Shown here: positions 9,801 to 22,901 of the stretch, one piece after another
How the letters are laid out: each line of letters opens with the position of its first letter
How positions within the stretch are numbered: the first letter of the stretch is position 1
Assembly: GCF_051401765.1 (NCBI RefSeq)
Contig: NW_027480423.1
Coordinates: 16,616,001-16,680,000 of the forward strand
Direction: 5' to 3'
Origin: Calliopsis andreniformis
Taxonomy: Eukaryota; Arthropoda; Insecta; Hymenoptera; Andrenidae
DNA length: 64,000 nt
Notes under the pieces: model-generated
Told to the model about the DNA's origin: nothing
The model's input: only the letters and a program-made list of their open reading frames with translations
Databases searched by the model: none
Position numbers and translations under genes: made by a program

Positions 9801-11210
9801 AGAAATGACAATGTCTTTCAGACTGGTTGCAATTATTCCTGTTTTACGACGGCAAAACTGTTGTATTTTTATTGTATTTTATGCTTCAGGCGATGTCTTC
9901 TAAGGTCGCAGCTATTCCACGTGGTGGAGCGACGCCCTAGAGTGAAGCCTAGGTTGCCCGGAACGTAGAAATGACCACTACTTTCATACTGTTTGCAAAT
10001 ATTCATTTTATATAGTGGAAAAGCTGTTGTATTTATATTGTATTTTAAGCTTCTGGCGTTGACTTCTTAGGCCGTATGTATTTGGTCTGGTGGAGAAACG
10101 CCCTAGAGAGAAGCCTAGGTTGCGCGGAACGTAGAAATGACTATAACTTTCACACCGGTAGCAATTATTCGTTTTATACGATGGAAAAACTGTTCTATTT
10201 ATTTTGTATTTTATGCTTCGGGCGTTGACATCTAAGGCCCTAACTGTTTGATCTGGTGGAGCAACGCCCTAGAGTGAAGCCTATGTTGCCCGGAACGTAG
10301 AAATGACCATAACTTTCACACTGGTTGCTATTATTCGTTTTAGACGATGGAAAAGCTGTTATATTTATACTGTATTTTATGCTTCTGGCGTTGACTTCTT
10401 AGGCCCTAACTGTTCGATCTGGTGGAACAACGCCCTAGGGTGAAGCCTAGGATGCCCGGAAAGTAGAAATGACCATAACTTTCATACTGGTTGCAATGAT
10501 TCGTTTTATACGATGAAAAAACTGTTGTATTTATATTGTATTTTATGCTTCTGGCGTTCACTTCTTAGGCCCAAACTATTCGAACTGGTGAAACAACGCC
10601 CTAGGGTGAAGCCTAGGTTGCCCGGAACGTAGAAATGACCATAACTTTCACACTGGTAGCAATTATTCGTTTTATACATGGAAAAACTGTTCCATTTATT
10701 TTGTATTGTATGCTTCGGGCGTTGACTTCTAAGGCCCAAACTGTTTGATCTGGTGGAGCAACGCCCTAGAGTGAAGCCTAGGTTGCCCGGGACGTAGAAA
10801 TGACCATAACTTTCACAGTGGTTGCAATTATTCCTGTTCTAAGATGGACAAACTGTTGTATTTATATCGTATTTTATGCTTCTGGCGTTGACGTCTAAGG
10901 ACCTAACTATTCGATCTTGTGGGGCAACGCTCTGGAGTGAAGCCTAGGTTGCTCGGAATGTAGGAATGACCATAAATTTCACACTGGTTGCAATCATTCG
11001 TTTTATACGATGGAAAAACTGTTGCATCTTTATCGTATTTTATGCTTCGGGCGTGGACTTCTTAGGCCCTAACCATTCGATCTGGTGGAGCAACTCCCTA
11101 GAGTGAAGCCTAGGTTGCCCGGAACGTAGAAATGACCATAACTTTCACACTGGTAGCAATTATTCGTTTTATACGATGGAAAAACTGTTATATTTATATT
11201 GTATTTTATG
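6899..11210. repeat. Diverged satellite monomers (older stretch), ~26 monomers
   Basis: Monomers keep the period and orientation but differ far more from their neighbours than in the flanking blocks. Many have private changes, such as GGCCGTAGCTATTAGACGTGG near 7750, ATTGAAACATTGTG near 9352 and CGGATGGATT near 9526. I did not find this stretch as a whole elsewhere. Some pieces recur locally: the landmark CCCTAGCTATTCGATTTGG at 8081 and 8579 (498 bp, 3 monomers), CTATGTTGCCC at about 7460 and 10281 (about 17 monomers), and TCTGACGTTGACTTC at 7231 and 11213 (about 24 monomers). The latter pair continues into a shared CTGTATGCAGTTATTCATG. No gene or foreign insertion is seen. Confidence 0.8.
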
Positions 11211-12942
11211 CTTCTGACGTTGACTTCTTAGGCCCTAACTATTCGATCTGGTGGAACAACGCCCTAGAGTGAAGCCTAGGTTGCCTGGAACGTAGAAATG
11301 ACAATTACTTTCACACTGTATGCAGTTATTCATGTTATATGAAGGAAAAACTGTTGCACATTTATTGTATTTTATGCTTCTGGCGTTGATTTCTAAGGCC
11401 CTAACTATTCGATCTGGTGGAGCAACGCCCTAGAGTGAAGCCTAGGTTGCCCGGAACGTAGAAATGACCATTACGTTCACACTGGTTGCAATTATTCGTT
11501 TTATACGATGGAAAAGCTGTTTTATTTATTTTGCACTTTGTGCTTCGCGCGTTGACTTTTAAGGCCCTAACTATTCGATCTGGTGGAGCAACGTCCTAGT
11601 GTGAAGCCTAGGTTGCCCGGAACGAAGAAATGACCATAACTTTCACACTGGTTGCAATTATTCGTTTTATACGATGGAAAAACTGTTGTATTTATATTGT
11701 ATTTTATGCTTCTGGCGTTCACTTCATGGGCCCTCACTATTCGATCTGGTGAAACAACGCCCTAGGGTGAAGCCTAGGTTGCCCGGAACGTAGAAATGAC
11801 CATAACATTTACACTGGTAGCAATTATTCGTTTTATACAACGGAAAAACTGTCCTTTTTATTTTGTATTTTATGCTTCGGGCGTTGACTTCTAAGGCCCT
11901 AACTGTTTGATCTGGTGCAGCAACGCCCTAGAGTGAAGCCTAGTATGCCCGGAACGAAGAAATGACAATTACTTTCACTCTGACTGCAATTATTCGTTTT
12001 TTACAATGGAAAAGCTGTTGTATTTATATTGTATTTTATGCCTCTGGCGTTGACTTCTAAGGCCCTAGCTATTCGATCTAGTGGAGCAACGCCCTAGGGT
12101 GAAGCCTAGGTTGCCCGGAACGTAGAAATGACCATCACTTTCAAACTGGTTGCAATTAATCCTGTTATACGATGGAAAAGCTGTTGTATTTTTATTGCAT
12201 TTTATGCTGCGGGCGATGACTTCTAAGGCCCTAACTATTCAATCTGTTGGAGCAACGCCCTAGAGTGAAGCCTAGGTTGCTCGGAATGTAGAAATGACCA
12301 TAACTTTCACACTGGTTACAATTATTCGTTTTATACGATGGAAAAACTGTTGCATTTATATTGTATTTTATGCTTCTGGCGTTCACTTCTTAGGCCCTAA
12401 CTATTCGACCTGGTGGAACAACGCCCTAGGGTGTAGCCTAGGTTGCCCGGAACGTAGAAATGACCATAACTTTTACACTGTTAGCAATTATTCGTTTTAT
12501 ACAATGGAAAAACTGTTGTATTTATATTGTATTTTATGCTTCTGGCGTTGACATCTTAGGCCCTAACTATTCGATCTGGTGGAGCAATGCCTCAGAGTTA
12601 AGTCTAGGGTGCCCGAAACGACGAAATGATCATTACTTTCACGCTTGTTGCAATTATTCCTGTTATACGATGAAAAGACCGTTGTATTTTTATTGTATTT
12701 TATGCTTCAGGCGTAGGCTTCTAAGGCCGTAGATATTGGATATGGCGGAGCACCGCCCTAGAGTGAAGCCTAGGATGCCCGGAACGTAGAAATGACCATA
12801 ACTTTTACACTGGTAGCAATTATTCGTTTTATACAAAGGAAAAACTGTTCTATTTATTTTGTATTTTATGCTTCGGGCGTTGACTTCTAAGGCCCTAACT
12901 GTTTGATCTGGTGGAGCAACGCCCTAGAGTGAAGCCTAGGTT
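11211..12942. repeat. Satellite segment shared with 28.5-29.9 kb
   Basis: About ten monomers. The left edge carries CTTCTGACGTTGAC, matching 28475 at an offset of 17264 bp (104 monomers). From 12294 on, the match to 29392 is at 17098 bp (103 monomers), so one monomer was gained or lost in between. The part near 12460-12760 includes the divergent CTCAGAGTTAAGTC / CGACGAAATGATC subtype pair and is highly similar to 15780-16080 at an offset of 3320 bp (20 monomers). Confidence 0.75.
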
Positions 12943-14104
12943 GCTGGGAATGTAGAAATGACCATAACTTTCACACTGGTTGCAATTATTCGTTTTATAC
13001 GATGGAAAAACTGTTGTATTTATATTGTATTTTATGCTTCTGGCGTTCACTTCTTGGGCCCTAACTATTCGATCTGGTGGAACAACGCCCTAGGGTGAAG
13101 CCTAGGTTGCCCGGAACGTAGAAATGACCATAACATTTACACTGGTAGCAATTATTCGTTTTATACAAAGGAAAAACTGTTCTTTTTATTTTGTATTTTA
13201 TGCTTCGGGCGTTGACTTCTAAGGCCCTAACTGTTTGATCTGGTGGAGCAACGCCCTAGAGTGAAGCCTAGGATGCCCGGAACGAAGAAGTGACAATTAC
13301 TTTCATACTGACTGCAATTATTCGTTTTTTACAATGGAAAAGCTGTTGTATTTATATTGTATTTTATGCCTCTGGCGTTGACTTCTAAGGCCCTAGCTAT
13401 TCGATCTAGTGGAGCAACGCCCTAGGGTGAAGCCTAGGTTGCCCGGAACGTAGAAATGACCATCACTTTCAAACTGGTTGCAATTAATCCTGTTATACGA
13501 TGGAAAAGCTGTTGTATTTTTATTGCATTTTATGCTGCGGGCGATGACTTCTAAGGCCCTAACTATTCAATCTGTTGGAGCAACGCCCTAGAGTGAAGCC
13601 TAGGTTGCTCTGAATGTAGAAATGACCATAACTTTCACACTGGTTGCAATTATTCGTTTTTTACGATGGAAAAACTGTTGTATTTCTATTGTATTTTATG
13701 CTTCGGGCGTTGACTTCTTAGGCCCTAACACTTCGATCTGGTGGAGCAACGCCCTACAGAGAAGCCTAGGTTGCCCGGAACATAGATATGACCATAACCT
13801 TCACACAGGTTGCAATTATTCGTTTTATACGGTGTAAAGGCTGTTGTATTTATTTTGTATTTTATTCTTCTGGTGTTGACTTCTTAGGCCCTAACTATTC
13901 GATCTGGTGGAACAACGCCGTAGAGTGAAGCCTAGGTTGCCCGGAACGTAGAAATGACCATTACTTTCACACTGTTTGCAATTATTCCTTTTATACGATG
14001 GAAAAGGTGCTGTATTTATATCGTATTTTATGCTTCTGGCGTTGACTTCTAAGGACCTAACTATGCGATCTGGTGGAGCAACGCCCTAGAGTGAAGCCTA
14101 GGTT
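12943..14104. repeat. 7-monomer local duplication, copy 1 (1162 bp)
   Basis: Begins at the distinctive GCTGGGAATGTAG and repeats 1162 bp (7 x 166) downstream, where the same word starts at 14105. The two copies share further private words such as GCTCTGAATGTAG at about 13607 and 14769. This GCTGGGAATG monomer is also a marker for related copies near 16927, 28711, 30703, 37676 and 39668. Confidence 0.8.
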
Positions 14105-14794
14105 GCTGGGAATGTAGAAATGACCATAACTTTCACACTGGTTGCAATTATTCGTTTTATACGATGGAAAAACTGTTGTATTTATATTGTATTTTATGCT
14201 TCTGGCGTTCACTTCTTGGGCCCTAACTATTCGATCTGGTGGAACAACGCCCTAGGGTGAAGCCTAGGTTGCCCGGAACGTAGAAATGACCATAACATTT
14301 ACACTGGTAGCAATTATTCGTTTTATACAAAGGAAAAACTGTTCTTTTTATTTTGTATTTTATGCTTCGGGCGTTGACTTCTAAGGCCCTAACTGTTTGA
14401 TCTGGTGGAGCAACGCCCTAGAGTGAAGCCTAGGATGCCCGGAACGAAGAAATGACAATTACTTTCATACTGACTGCAATTATTCGTTTTTTACAATGGA
14501 AAAGCTGTTGTATTTATATTGTATTTTATGCCTCTGGCGTTGACTTCTAAGGCCCTAGCTATTCGATCTAGTGGAGCAACGCCCTAGGGTGAAGCCTAGG
14601 TTGCCCGGAACGTAGAAATGACCATCACTTTCAAACTGGTTGCAATTAATCCTGTTATACGATGGAAAAGCTGTTGTATTTTTATTGCATTTTATGCTGC
14701 GGGCGATGACTTCTAAGGCCCTAACTATTCAATCTGTTGGAGCAACGCCCTAGAGTGAAGCCTAGGTTGCTCTGAATGTAGAAATGACCATAAG
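14105..14794. repeat. 7-monomer local duplication, copy 2, truncated
   Basis: Matches 12943-13632 at offset 1162. The match stops within a monomer at about 14794, where ATAACTTTCACACTGG of copy 1 is replaced by ATAAGTTTCATACTGG and the following monomers belong to the 6-monomer unit. The change falls inside a monomer with the period preserved, as expected for in-register exchange. Confidence 0.75.
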
Positions 14795-17425
14795 TTTCAT
14801 ACTGGCTGCAATTATTCGTTTTATACAATGGAAAAACTGTTGTATTTATATTGTATTTTATGCTTCTGGCGTTGACATCTTAGGCCCTAACTATTCGATC
14901 TGGTGGAGCAATGCCTCAGAGTTAAGTCTAGGGTGCCCGACACGACGAAATGATCATTACTTTCACGCTTGTTGCAATTATTCCTGTTATACGATGAAAA
15001 GACCGTTGTATTTTTATTGTATTTTATGCTTCAGGCGTAGGCTTCTAAGGCCGTAGATATTGGATATGGCGGAGCACCGCCCTAGAGTGAAGCCTAGGAT
15101 GCCCGGAACGTAGAAATGACCATAACTTTTACACTGGTAGCAATTATTCGTTTTATACAAAGGAAAAACTGTTCTATTTATTTTGTATTTTATGCTTCGG
15201 GCGTTGACTTCTAAGGCCCTAACTGTTTGATCTGGTGGAGCAACGCCCTAGAGTGAAGCCTAGGTTGCCCGGAACGTAGAAATGACCATAACTTTCACAC
15301 TGGTTGCTATTATTCGTTTTATACGATGGAAAAACTGTTATATTTATATTGTATTTTATGCTTCTGGAGTTGACTTCTAAGGACCTAACTATTCGATCTG
15401 GTGGAGCAACGCCCTAGAGTGAAGCCTAGGTTGCTCGGAATGTAGAAATAACCATAACTTTCACACTGGTTGCAATTATTCGTTTTTTACGATGGAAAAA
15501 CTGTTGTATTTCTATTGTATTTTATGCTTTGGGCGTTGACTTCTAAGGCCCTAACTGTTTGATCTGGTGGAGCAACGCCCTAGAGTGAAGCCTAGGTTGC
15601 CCGGAACGTAGAAATGACCATAACTTTCACACTGGTTGCTATTATTCGTTTTATACGATGGAAAAACTGTTATATTTATATTGTATTTTATGCTTCTGGA
15701 GTTGACTTCTAAGGACCTAACTATTCGACCTGGTGGAACAACGCCCTAGGGTGTAGCCTAGGTTGCCCGGAACGTAGAAATGACCATAACTTTTACACTG
15801 TTAGCAATTATTCGTTTTATACAATGGAAAAACTGTTGTATTTATATTGTATTTTATGCTTCTGGCGTTGACATCTTAGGCCCTAACTATTCGATCTGGT
15901 GGAGCAATGCCTCAGAGTTAAGTCTAGGGTGCCCGACACGACGAAATGATCATTACTTTCACGCTTGTTGCAATTATTCCTGTTATACGATGAAAAGACC
16001 GTTGTATTTTTATTGTATTTTATGCTTCAGGCGTAGGCTTCTAAGGCCGTAGATATTGGATATGGCGGAGCACCGCCCTAGAGTGAAGCCTAGGATGCCC
16101 GGAACGTAGAAATGACCATAACTTTTACACTGGTAGCAATTATTCGTTTTATACAAAGGAAAAACTGTTCTATTTATTTTGTATTTTATGCTTCGGGCGT
16201 TGACTTCTAAGGCCCTAACTGTTTGATCTGGTGGAGCAACGCCCTAGAGTGAAGCCTAGGTTGCCCGGAACGTAGAAATGACCATAACTTTCACACTGGT
16301 TGCTATTATTCGTTTTATACGATGGAAAAACTGTTATATTTATATAGTATTTTATGCTTCTGGAGTTGACTTCTAAGGACCTAACTATTCGATCTGGTGG
16401 AGCAACGCCCTAGAGTGAAGCCTAGGTTGCTCGGAATGTAGAAATAACCATAACTTTCACACTGGTTGCAATTATTCGTTTTTTACGATGGAAAAACTGT
16501 TGTATTTCTATTGTATTTTATGCTTCGGGCGTTGACTTCTAAGGCCCTAACACTTCGATCTGGTGGAGCAACGCCCTACAGAGAAGCCTAGGTTGCCCGG
16601 AACGTAGATATGACCATAACCTTCACACAGGTTGCAATTATTCGTTTTATACGGTGTAAAGGCTGTTGTATTTATTTTGTATTTTATTCTTCTGGTGTTG
16701 ACTTCTTAGGCCCTAACTATTCGATCTGGTGGAACAACGCCGTAGAGTGAAGCCTAGGTTGCCCGGAACGTAGAAATGACCATTACTTTCACACTGTTTG
16801 CAATTATTCCTTTTATACGATGGAAAAGGTGCTGTATTTATATCGTATTTTATGCTTCTGGCGTTGACTTCTAAGGACCTAACTATGCGATCTGGTGGAG
16901 CAACGCCCTAGAGTGAAGCCTAGGTTGCTGGGAATGTAGAAATGACCATAACTTTCACACTGGTTGCAATTATTCGTTTTATACGATGGAAAAACTGTTG
17001 TATTTATATTGTATTTTATGATTCTGGCGTTCACTTCTTGGGCCCTAACTATTCGATCTGGTGGAACAACGCCCTAGGGTGAAGCCTAGGTTGCCCGGAA
17101 CGTAGAAATGACCATAACATTTACACTGGTAGCAATTATTCGTTTTATACAACGGAAAAACTGTTCTTTTTATTTTGTATTTTATGCTTCGGGCGTTGAC
17201 TTCTAAGGCCCTAACTGTTTGATCTGGTGGAGCAACGCCCTAGAGTGAAGCCTAGGATGCCCGGAACGAAGAAATGACAATTACATTCATACTGACTGCA
17301 ATTATTCGTTTTTTACAATGGAAAAGCTGTTGTATTTATATTGTATTTTATGCCTCTGGCGTTCACTTCTAAGGCCCTAGCTATTCGATCTAGTGGAGCA
17401 ACGCCCTAGGGTGAAGCCTAGGTTG
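14795..17425. repeat. 6-monomer local duplication and flank
   Basis: The segment from about 14795 matches the one from about 15791 at an offset of 996 bp (6 x 166); 15265 pairs with 16261, for example. The match fails near 15551 and 16547, where the first copy reads CTAACTGTTTGATC and the second CTAACACTTCGATC. A further chimera near 15730 joins a GGAGTTGACTTCTAAGGACC monomer to a CGACCTGGTGGAACAACG one. From about 15740 the sequence is collinear with 29518 onward at offset 13778 bp (83 monomers), and this homology continues to about 20625. Confidence 0.75.
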
Positions 17426-20245
17426 CCCGGAACGTAGAAATGACCATCACTTTCAAACTTGTTGCAATTAATCCTGTTATACGATGGAAAAGCTGTTGTA
17501 TTTTTATTGCATTTTATGCTGCGGGCGATGACTTCTAAGGCCCTAACTATTCAATCTGTTGGAGCAACGCCCTAGAGTGAAGCCTAGGTTGCTCGGAATG
17601 TAGAAATGACCATAACTTTCACACTGGTTGCAATTTTTCGTTTTATACGATGGAAAAACTGTTGCATTTATATTGTATTTTATGCTTCTGGCGTTCACTT
17701 CTTAGGCCCTAACTATTCGACCTGGTGGAACAACGGCCTAGGGTGAAGCCTAGGTTGCCCGGAACGTACAAGTGACCATAACTTTTACACTGGTAGCAAT
17801 TATTCGTTTTATACAATGGAAAGACTGTTGTATTTATATTGCATTTTATGCTTCTGGCGTTGACATCTTAGGCCCTAACTATTCGATCTGGTGGAGCAAT
17901 GCCTCAGAGTTAAGTCTAGGATGCCCGAAACGCCGAAATGATCATTACTTTCACGCTTGTTGCAATTATTCCTGTTATACGATGAAGAGACCGTTGTATT
18001 TTCATTGTATTTTATGCTTCAGGCGTAGGCTTCTAACGCCGTAGATATTGGATATGGCGGAGCACCGCCCTAGAGTGAAGCCTAGGTTGCCCGGAACGTA
18101 GAAATGACCGTAACTTTTACACTGGTAGCAATTATTCGTTTTATACAAAGGAAAAACTGTTCTATTTATTTTGTATTTTATGTTTCGTGCGTTGACTTCT
18201 AAGGCCCTAACTGTTTGATCTGGTGGAGCAACGCCCTAGAGTGAAGCCTAGGTTGCCCGGAACGTAGAAATGACCATAACTTTCACACTGGTTGCTATTA
18301 TTCGTTTTATACGATGGAAAAACTGTTATATTTATATTGTATTTTATGCCTCTGGAGTTGACTTCTAAGGACCTAACTATTCGATCTGGTCGAGCAACGC
18401 CCTAGAGTGAAGCCTAGGTTGCTCGGAATGTAGAAATAACCATAACTTTCACCATGGTTGCAATTATTCGTTTTTTACGATGGAAAAGCTGTTGTATTTA
18501 TATTGTATTTTATGCCTCTGGCGTTGACTTCTAAGGCCCTAGCTATTCGATCTAGTGGAGCAATGCCCTAGAGTGAAGCCTAGGTTGCCCGGAACGTAGA
18601 AATGACCATCACTTTCAAACTGGTTGCAATTAATCCTGTTATACGATGGAAAAACTGTTGTATTTTTATTGCATTTTATGCTTCGGGCGTTGACTTCTAA
18701 GGCCCTGACTATTCAATCTGTTGGAGCAACGCCCTAGAGTGAAGCCTAGGTTGCTCGGAACGTAGAAATGACCTTGACTTTCAAACTGGTTGCAATTAAT
18801 CCTGTTATACGATGGAAAAACTGTTGTATTTTTATTGCATTTTATGCTTCTGGCGTTCACTTCTTAGGCCCTAACTATTCGATCTGGTGGAACATCGCCC
18901 TAGGGTGAAGCCTAGGTTGCCCGGAACGTAGGAATGACCATCACTTTCAAACTGGTTGCAATTAATCCTGTTATACGATGGTGAACTGTTGTATTTTTAT
19001 TGCATTTTATGCTTCGGGCGTTGACTTCCAAGGCCCTAGCTATTCCATCTGGTGGAGCAACACTCTAGCGTGAAGCCTAGGTTGCCCGGAACGTAGAAAT
19101 GACAATTACTTCCACACTGTTTGCAAATATACATTATATACGATGGAAAAGCTGTTGTACTTATATTGTAATTTATGCTTCTGGCGTTGACTTCTTAGGC
19201 CGTAACTATTTGATCTGGTGGAGCAACGTCCTAGAGTGAAGCCTAGGTTGACCGGAACGTAGAAATGACCATAACTTTTACACTGGTAGCAATTATTCGT
19301 TTTATACAATGGAAAAACTGTTCTATTTATTTTGTATTTTATGCTTCGGGCGTTGACTTCTTAGGACCTAACTATTCGATCTGGTGGAACAACGCCCTAG
19401 GGTGAAGCCTAGGTTGCCCGGAACGTAGAAATGACAATAAGTTTCATAATGGCTGCAATCATTCGTTTTATACAATGGAAAAACTGTTGTATTTATATTG
19501 TATTTTATGCTTCTGGCGTTGACTTCTTAGGCCCTAACTATTCCATCTGGTGGAACAACGCCCTAGAGTGAAGCCTAGGTTGCCCGGAACGTAGAACATA
19601 CTATTACCTTCACACTGGTTGCAATTATTCCTGTTATGCGATGGAAAAACTGTTGCACCTTTATTGTATTTTATGCTTCTGGCGCTGACTTCATAGGCCC
19701 TAACTATTCGATCTGGTGGAGCAACGTCCTAGAGTGAAGCCTAGGTTGACCGGAACGTAGAAATGACCATAACTTTTACACTGGGAGCAATTATTCGTTT
19801 TATACAATGGAAAAACTGTTCTATTTATTTTGTATTTTATGCTTCGGGCGTTGACTTCTTAGGACCTAACTATTCGATCTGGTGGAACAACGCCCTAGGG
19901 TGAAGCCTAGGTTGCCCGGAACGTAGAAATGACCATAAGTTTCATAATGGCTGCAATCATTCGTTTTATACAATGGAAAAACTGTTGTATTTATATTGTA
20001 TTTTATGCTTCTGGCGTTGACTTCTTAGGCCCTAACTATTCGATCTGGTGGAGCAATGCCTCAGAGTTAAGTCTAGGATGCCCGAAACGCCGAAATGATC
20101 ATTACTTACACGCTTGTTGCGATTATTCCTGTTATACGATGAAAAGACCGTTGTATTTTTATTGTATTTTATGCTTCAGGCGTAGGCTTCTAAGGCCGTA
20201 GCTATTCGATATGGTGGAGCACCGCCCTAGAGTGAAGCCTAGGTT
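17426..20245. repeat. Homogenised segment, 17 monomers, second copy
   Basis: Repeats 1-2820 at a constant offset of 17425 bp with only a few single-base differences seen. It is also collinear with about 31204-34023 (offset 13778) and, through the 54-monomer duplication, with about 40167-42986. So the same 17 monomers occur at least four times in the window, plus a partial fifth copy starting at 49781. Confidence 0.85.
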
Positions 20246-22901
20246 GCTCGGAATATAGAAATGACCATAACTTTCACACTGGTTGCAATTATTCGTTTTC
20301 TACGATGGAAAAACTGTTGTATTTATATTGTATTTTATGCTTCTGGCGCTCACTTCTTAGGGCCTAACTGTTCGATCTGATGGAACAATGCCCTAGGATG
20401 AAGCCTAGGTTGCCCGGAACGTAGAAATGACCATAACTTTTACGCAGGTAGCAATTATTCGTTTTATACAATGGAAAAACTGTTCTATTTATTTTGTATT
20501 TTATGCTTCGGGCGTTGACTTCTAAGGACCTAACTGTTTGATCTGGTGGAGCAACGCCCTAGAGTGAAGCCCAGGTTGCCCGGAACGTAGAAATGAGAAT
20601 TACTTTCACACTGTTCGCAATTATTCCTTTTATACGATGCAAAAGCTGTTGTACTTATATCGTATTTTATGCTTCTGGCGTTGACTTCTAAGGACCTAAC
20701 TATTCGATCTGGTGGAGCAACGCCCTAGAGTGAAGCCTAGGTTGCTCGGAATGTAGAAATAACCATAACCTTCACACTGGTTGCAATTATTCGTTTTTTA
20801 CGATGGAAAAGCTGTTGTATTTATATTGTATTTAATGACTCTGGCGTTGACTTCTAAGGCCCTAGCTATTCGATCTAGTGGAGCAACGCCCTAGAGTGAA
20901 GCCTAGGTTGCCCGGAACGTAGAAATGACCATCACTTTCAAACTGGTTGCAATTAATCCTGTTACACGATGTAAAAGCTGTTGTATTTTTATTGCATTTT
21001 ATGCTTCGGGCGTTGACTTCTAAGGCCCTGACTACTCAATCTGTTGTAGCAACGCCCTAGAGTGAAGCCTAGGTTGCTCGGAATGTAGAAATGACCATAG
21101 CTTTCACACTGGTTGCAATTATTCGTTTTATACGATGGAAAAACTGTTGTATTTATATTGTATTTTATGCTTCTGGCGTTCACTTCTTAGGACCTAACTA
21201 TTCGCTCAGGTGGAACAACGCCCTAGGGTGAAGCCTAGGTTGTTCGGAACGTAGAAATGACCATAAGTTTCATAATGGTTGCAATTATTCGTTTTATACG
21301 ATGGAAAAACTGTTGCATTTCTATTGTATTTTATGCTTCCGGCGTTGACTTCTTAGGCCCTATCACTTCGATCTGGTGGAGCAACGCCCTAAAGAGAAGC
21401 CTAGGTTGCCCGGAACGTAGATATGACCATAACCTTCACACAGGTTGCAATTATTCGTTTTATACGATGGAAAAACTGTTGTATTTATATTGTATTTTAT
21501 GCTTCTGGCGTTCACTTCTTGGGCCCTAACTATTCGATCTGGTGGAACAACGCCCTAGGCTGAAGCCTAGGTTGCCCGGAACGTAGAAATGACCATAACA
21601 TTTACACTGGTAGCAATTATTCGTTTTATACAATGGAAAAACTGTTCTTTTTATTTTGTATTTTATGCTTCGGGCGTTGACTTCTAAGGCCCTAACTGTT
21701 TGATCTGGTGGAGCAACGCCCTAGAGTGAAGCCTAGGTTGCCCGGAACGAAGAAATGACAATTACTTTCACACTGATTGCAATTATTCGTTTTTTACAAT
21801 GGAAAAATTGTTGTATTTATATTGTATTTTATGCCTCTGGCGTTGACTTCTAAGGCCCTAGCTATTCGATCTAGTGGAGCAACGCCCTAGGCTGAAGCCT
21901 AGGTTGCCCGGAACGTAGAAATGACCATCACTTTCAAACTGGTTGCAATTAATCCTGTTATACGATGGAAAAGCTGTTGTATTTTTATTGCATTTTATGC
22001 TGCGGGCGATGACTTCTAAGGCCCTAACTATTCAATCTGTTGGGGCAACGCCCTAGAGTGAAGCCTAGGTTGCTCGGAATGTAGAAATGACCATAACTTT
22101 CACACTGGTTGCAATTATTCGTTTTATACGATGGAAAAACTGTTGTATTTATATTGTATTTTATGCTTCTGGCGCTCACTTCTTAGGGCCTAACTGTTCG
22201 ATCTGATGGAACAATGCCCTAGGATGAAGCCTAGGTTGGCGGGAACGTAGAAATGACCATAACTTTTACGCAGGTAGCAATTATTCGTTTTATACAATGG
22301 AAAAACTGTTCTATTTATTTTGTATTTTATGCTTCGGGCGTTGACTTCTAAGGACCTAACTGTTTGATCTGGTGGAGCAACGCCCTAGAGTGAAGCCTAG
22401 GTTGCCCGGAACGTAGAAATGACCGTAACTTTTACACTGGTAGCAATTATTCGTTTTATACAAAGGAAAAACTGTTCTATTTATTTTGTATTTTATGTTT
22501 CGTGCGTTGACTTCTAAGGCCCTAACTGTTTGATCTGGTGGAGCAACGCCCTAGAGTGAAGCCTAGGATGCCCGAAACGCCGAAATGATCATTACTTTCA
22601 CGCTTGTTGCAATTATTCCTGTTATACGATGAAGAGACCGTTGTATTTTCATTGTATTTTATGCTTCAGGCGTAGGCTTCTAACGCCGTAGATATTGGAT
22701 ATGGCGGAGCACCGCCCTAGAGTGAAGCCAAGGTTGCCCGGAACGTAGAAATGACCGTAACTTTCAAACTGGTTGCAATTAATCCTGTTATACGATGGAA
22801 AAGCTGTTGTATTTTTATTGCATTTTATGCTGCGGGCGATGACTTCTAAGGCCCTAACTATTCAATCTGTTGGGGCAACGCCCTAGAGTGAAGCCTAGGT
22901 T
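20246..22901. repeat. 16-monomer higher-order unit, copy 3
   Basis: A complete 2656-bp unit matching 2821-5476 at offset 17425. It carries the same internal duplication and the same chimeric monomers (CCTAGGATGCCCGAAACGCC near 22563 and GACCGTAACTTTCAAACTGG near 22753), so the chimeras formed before this duplication. Confidence 0.85.
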
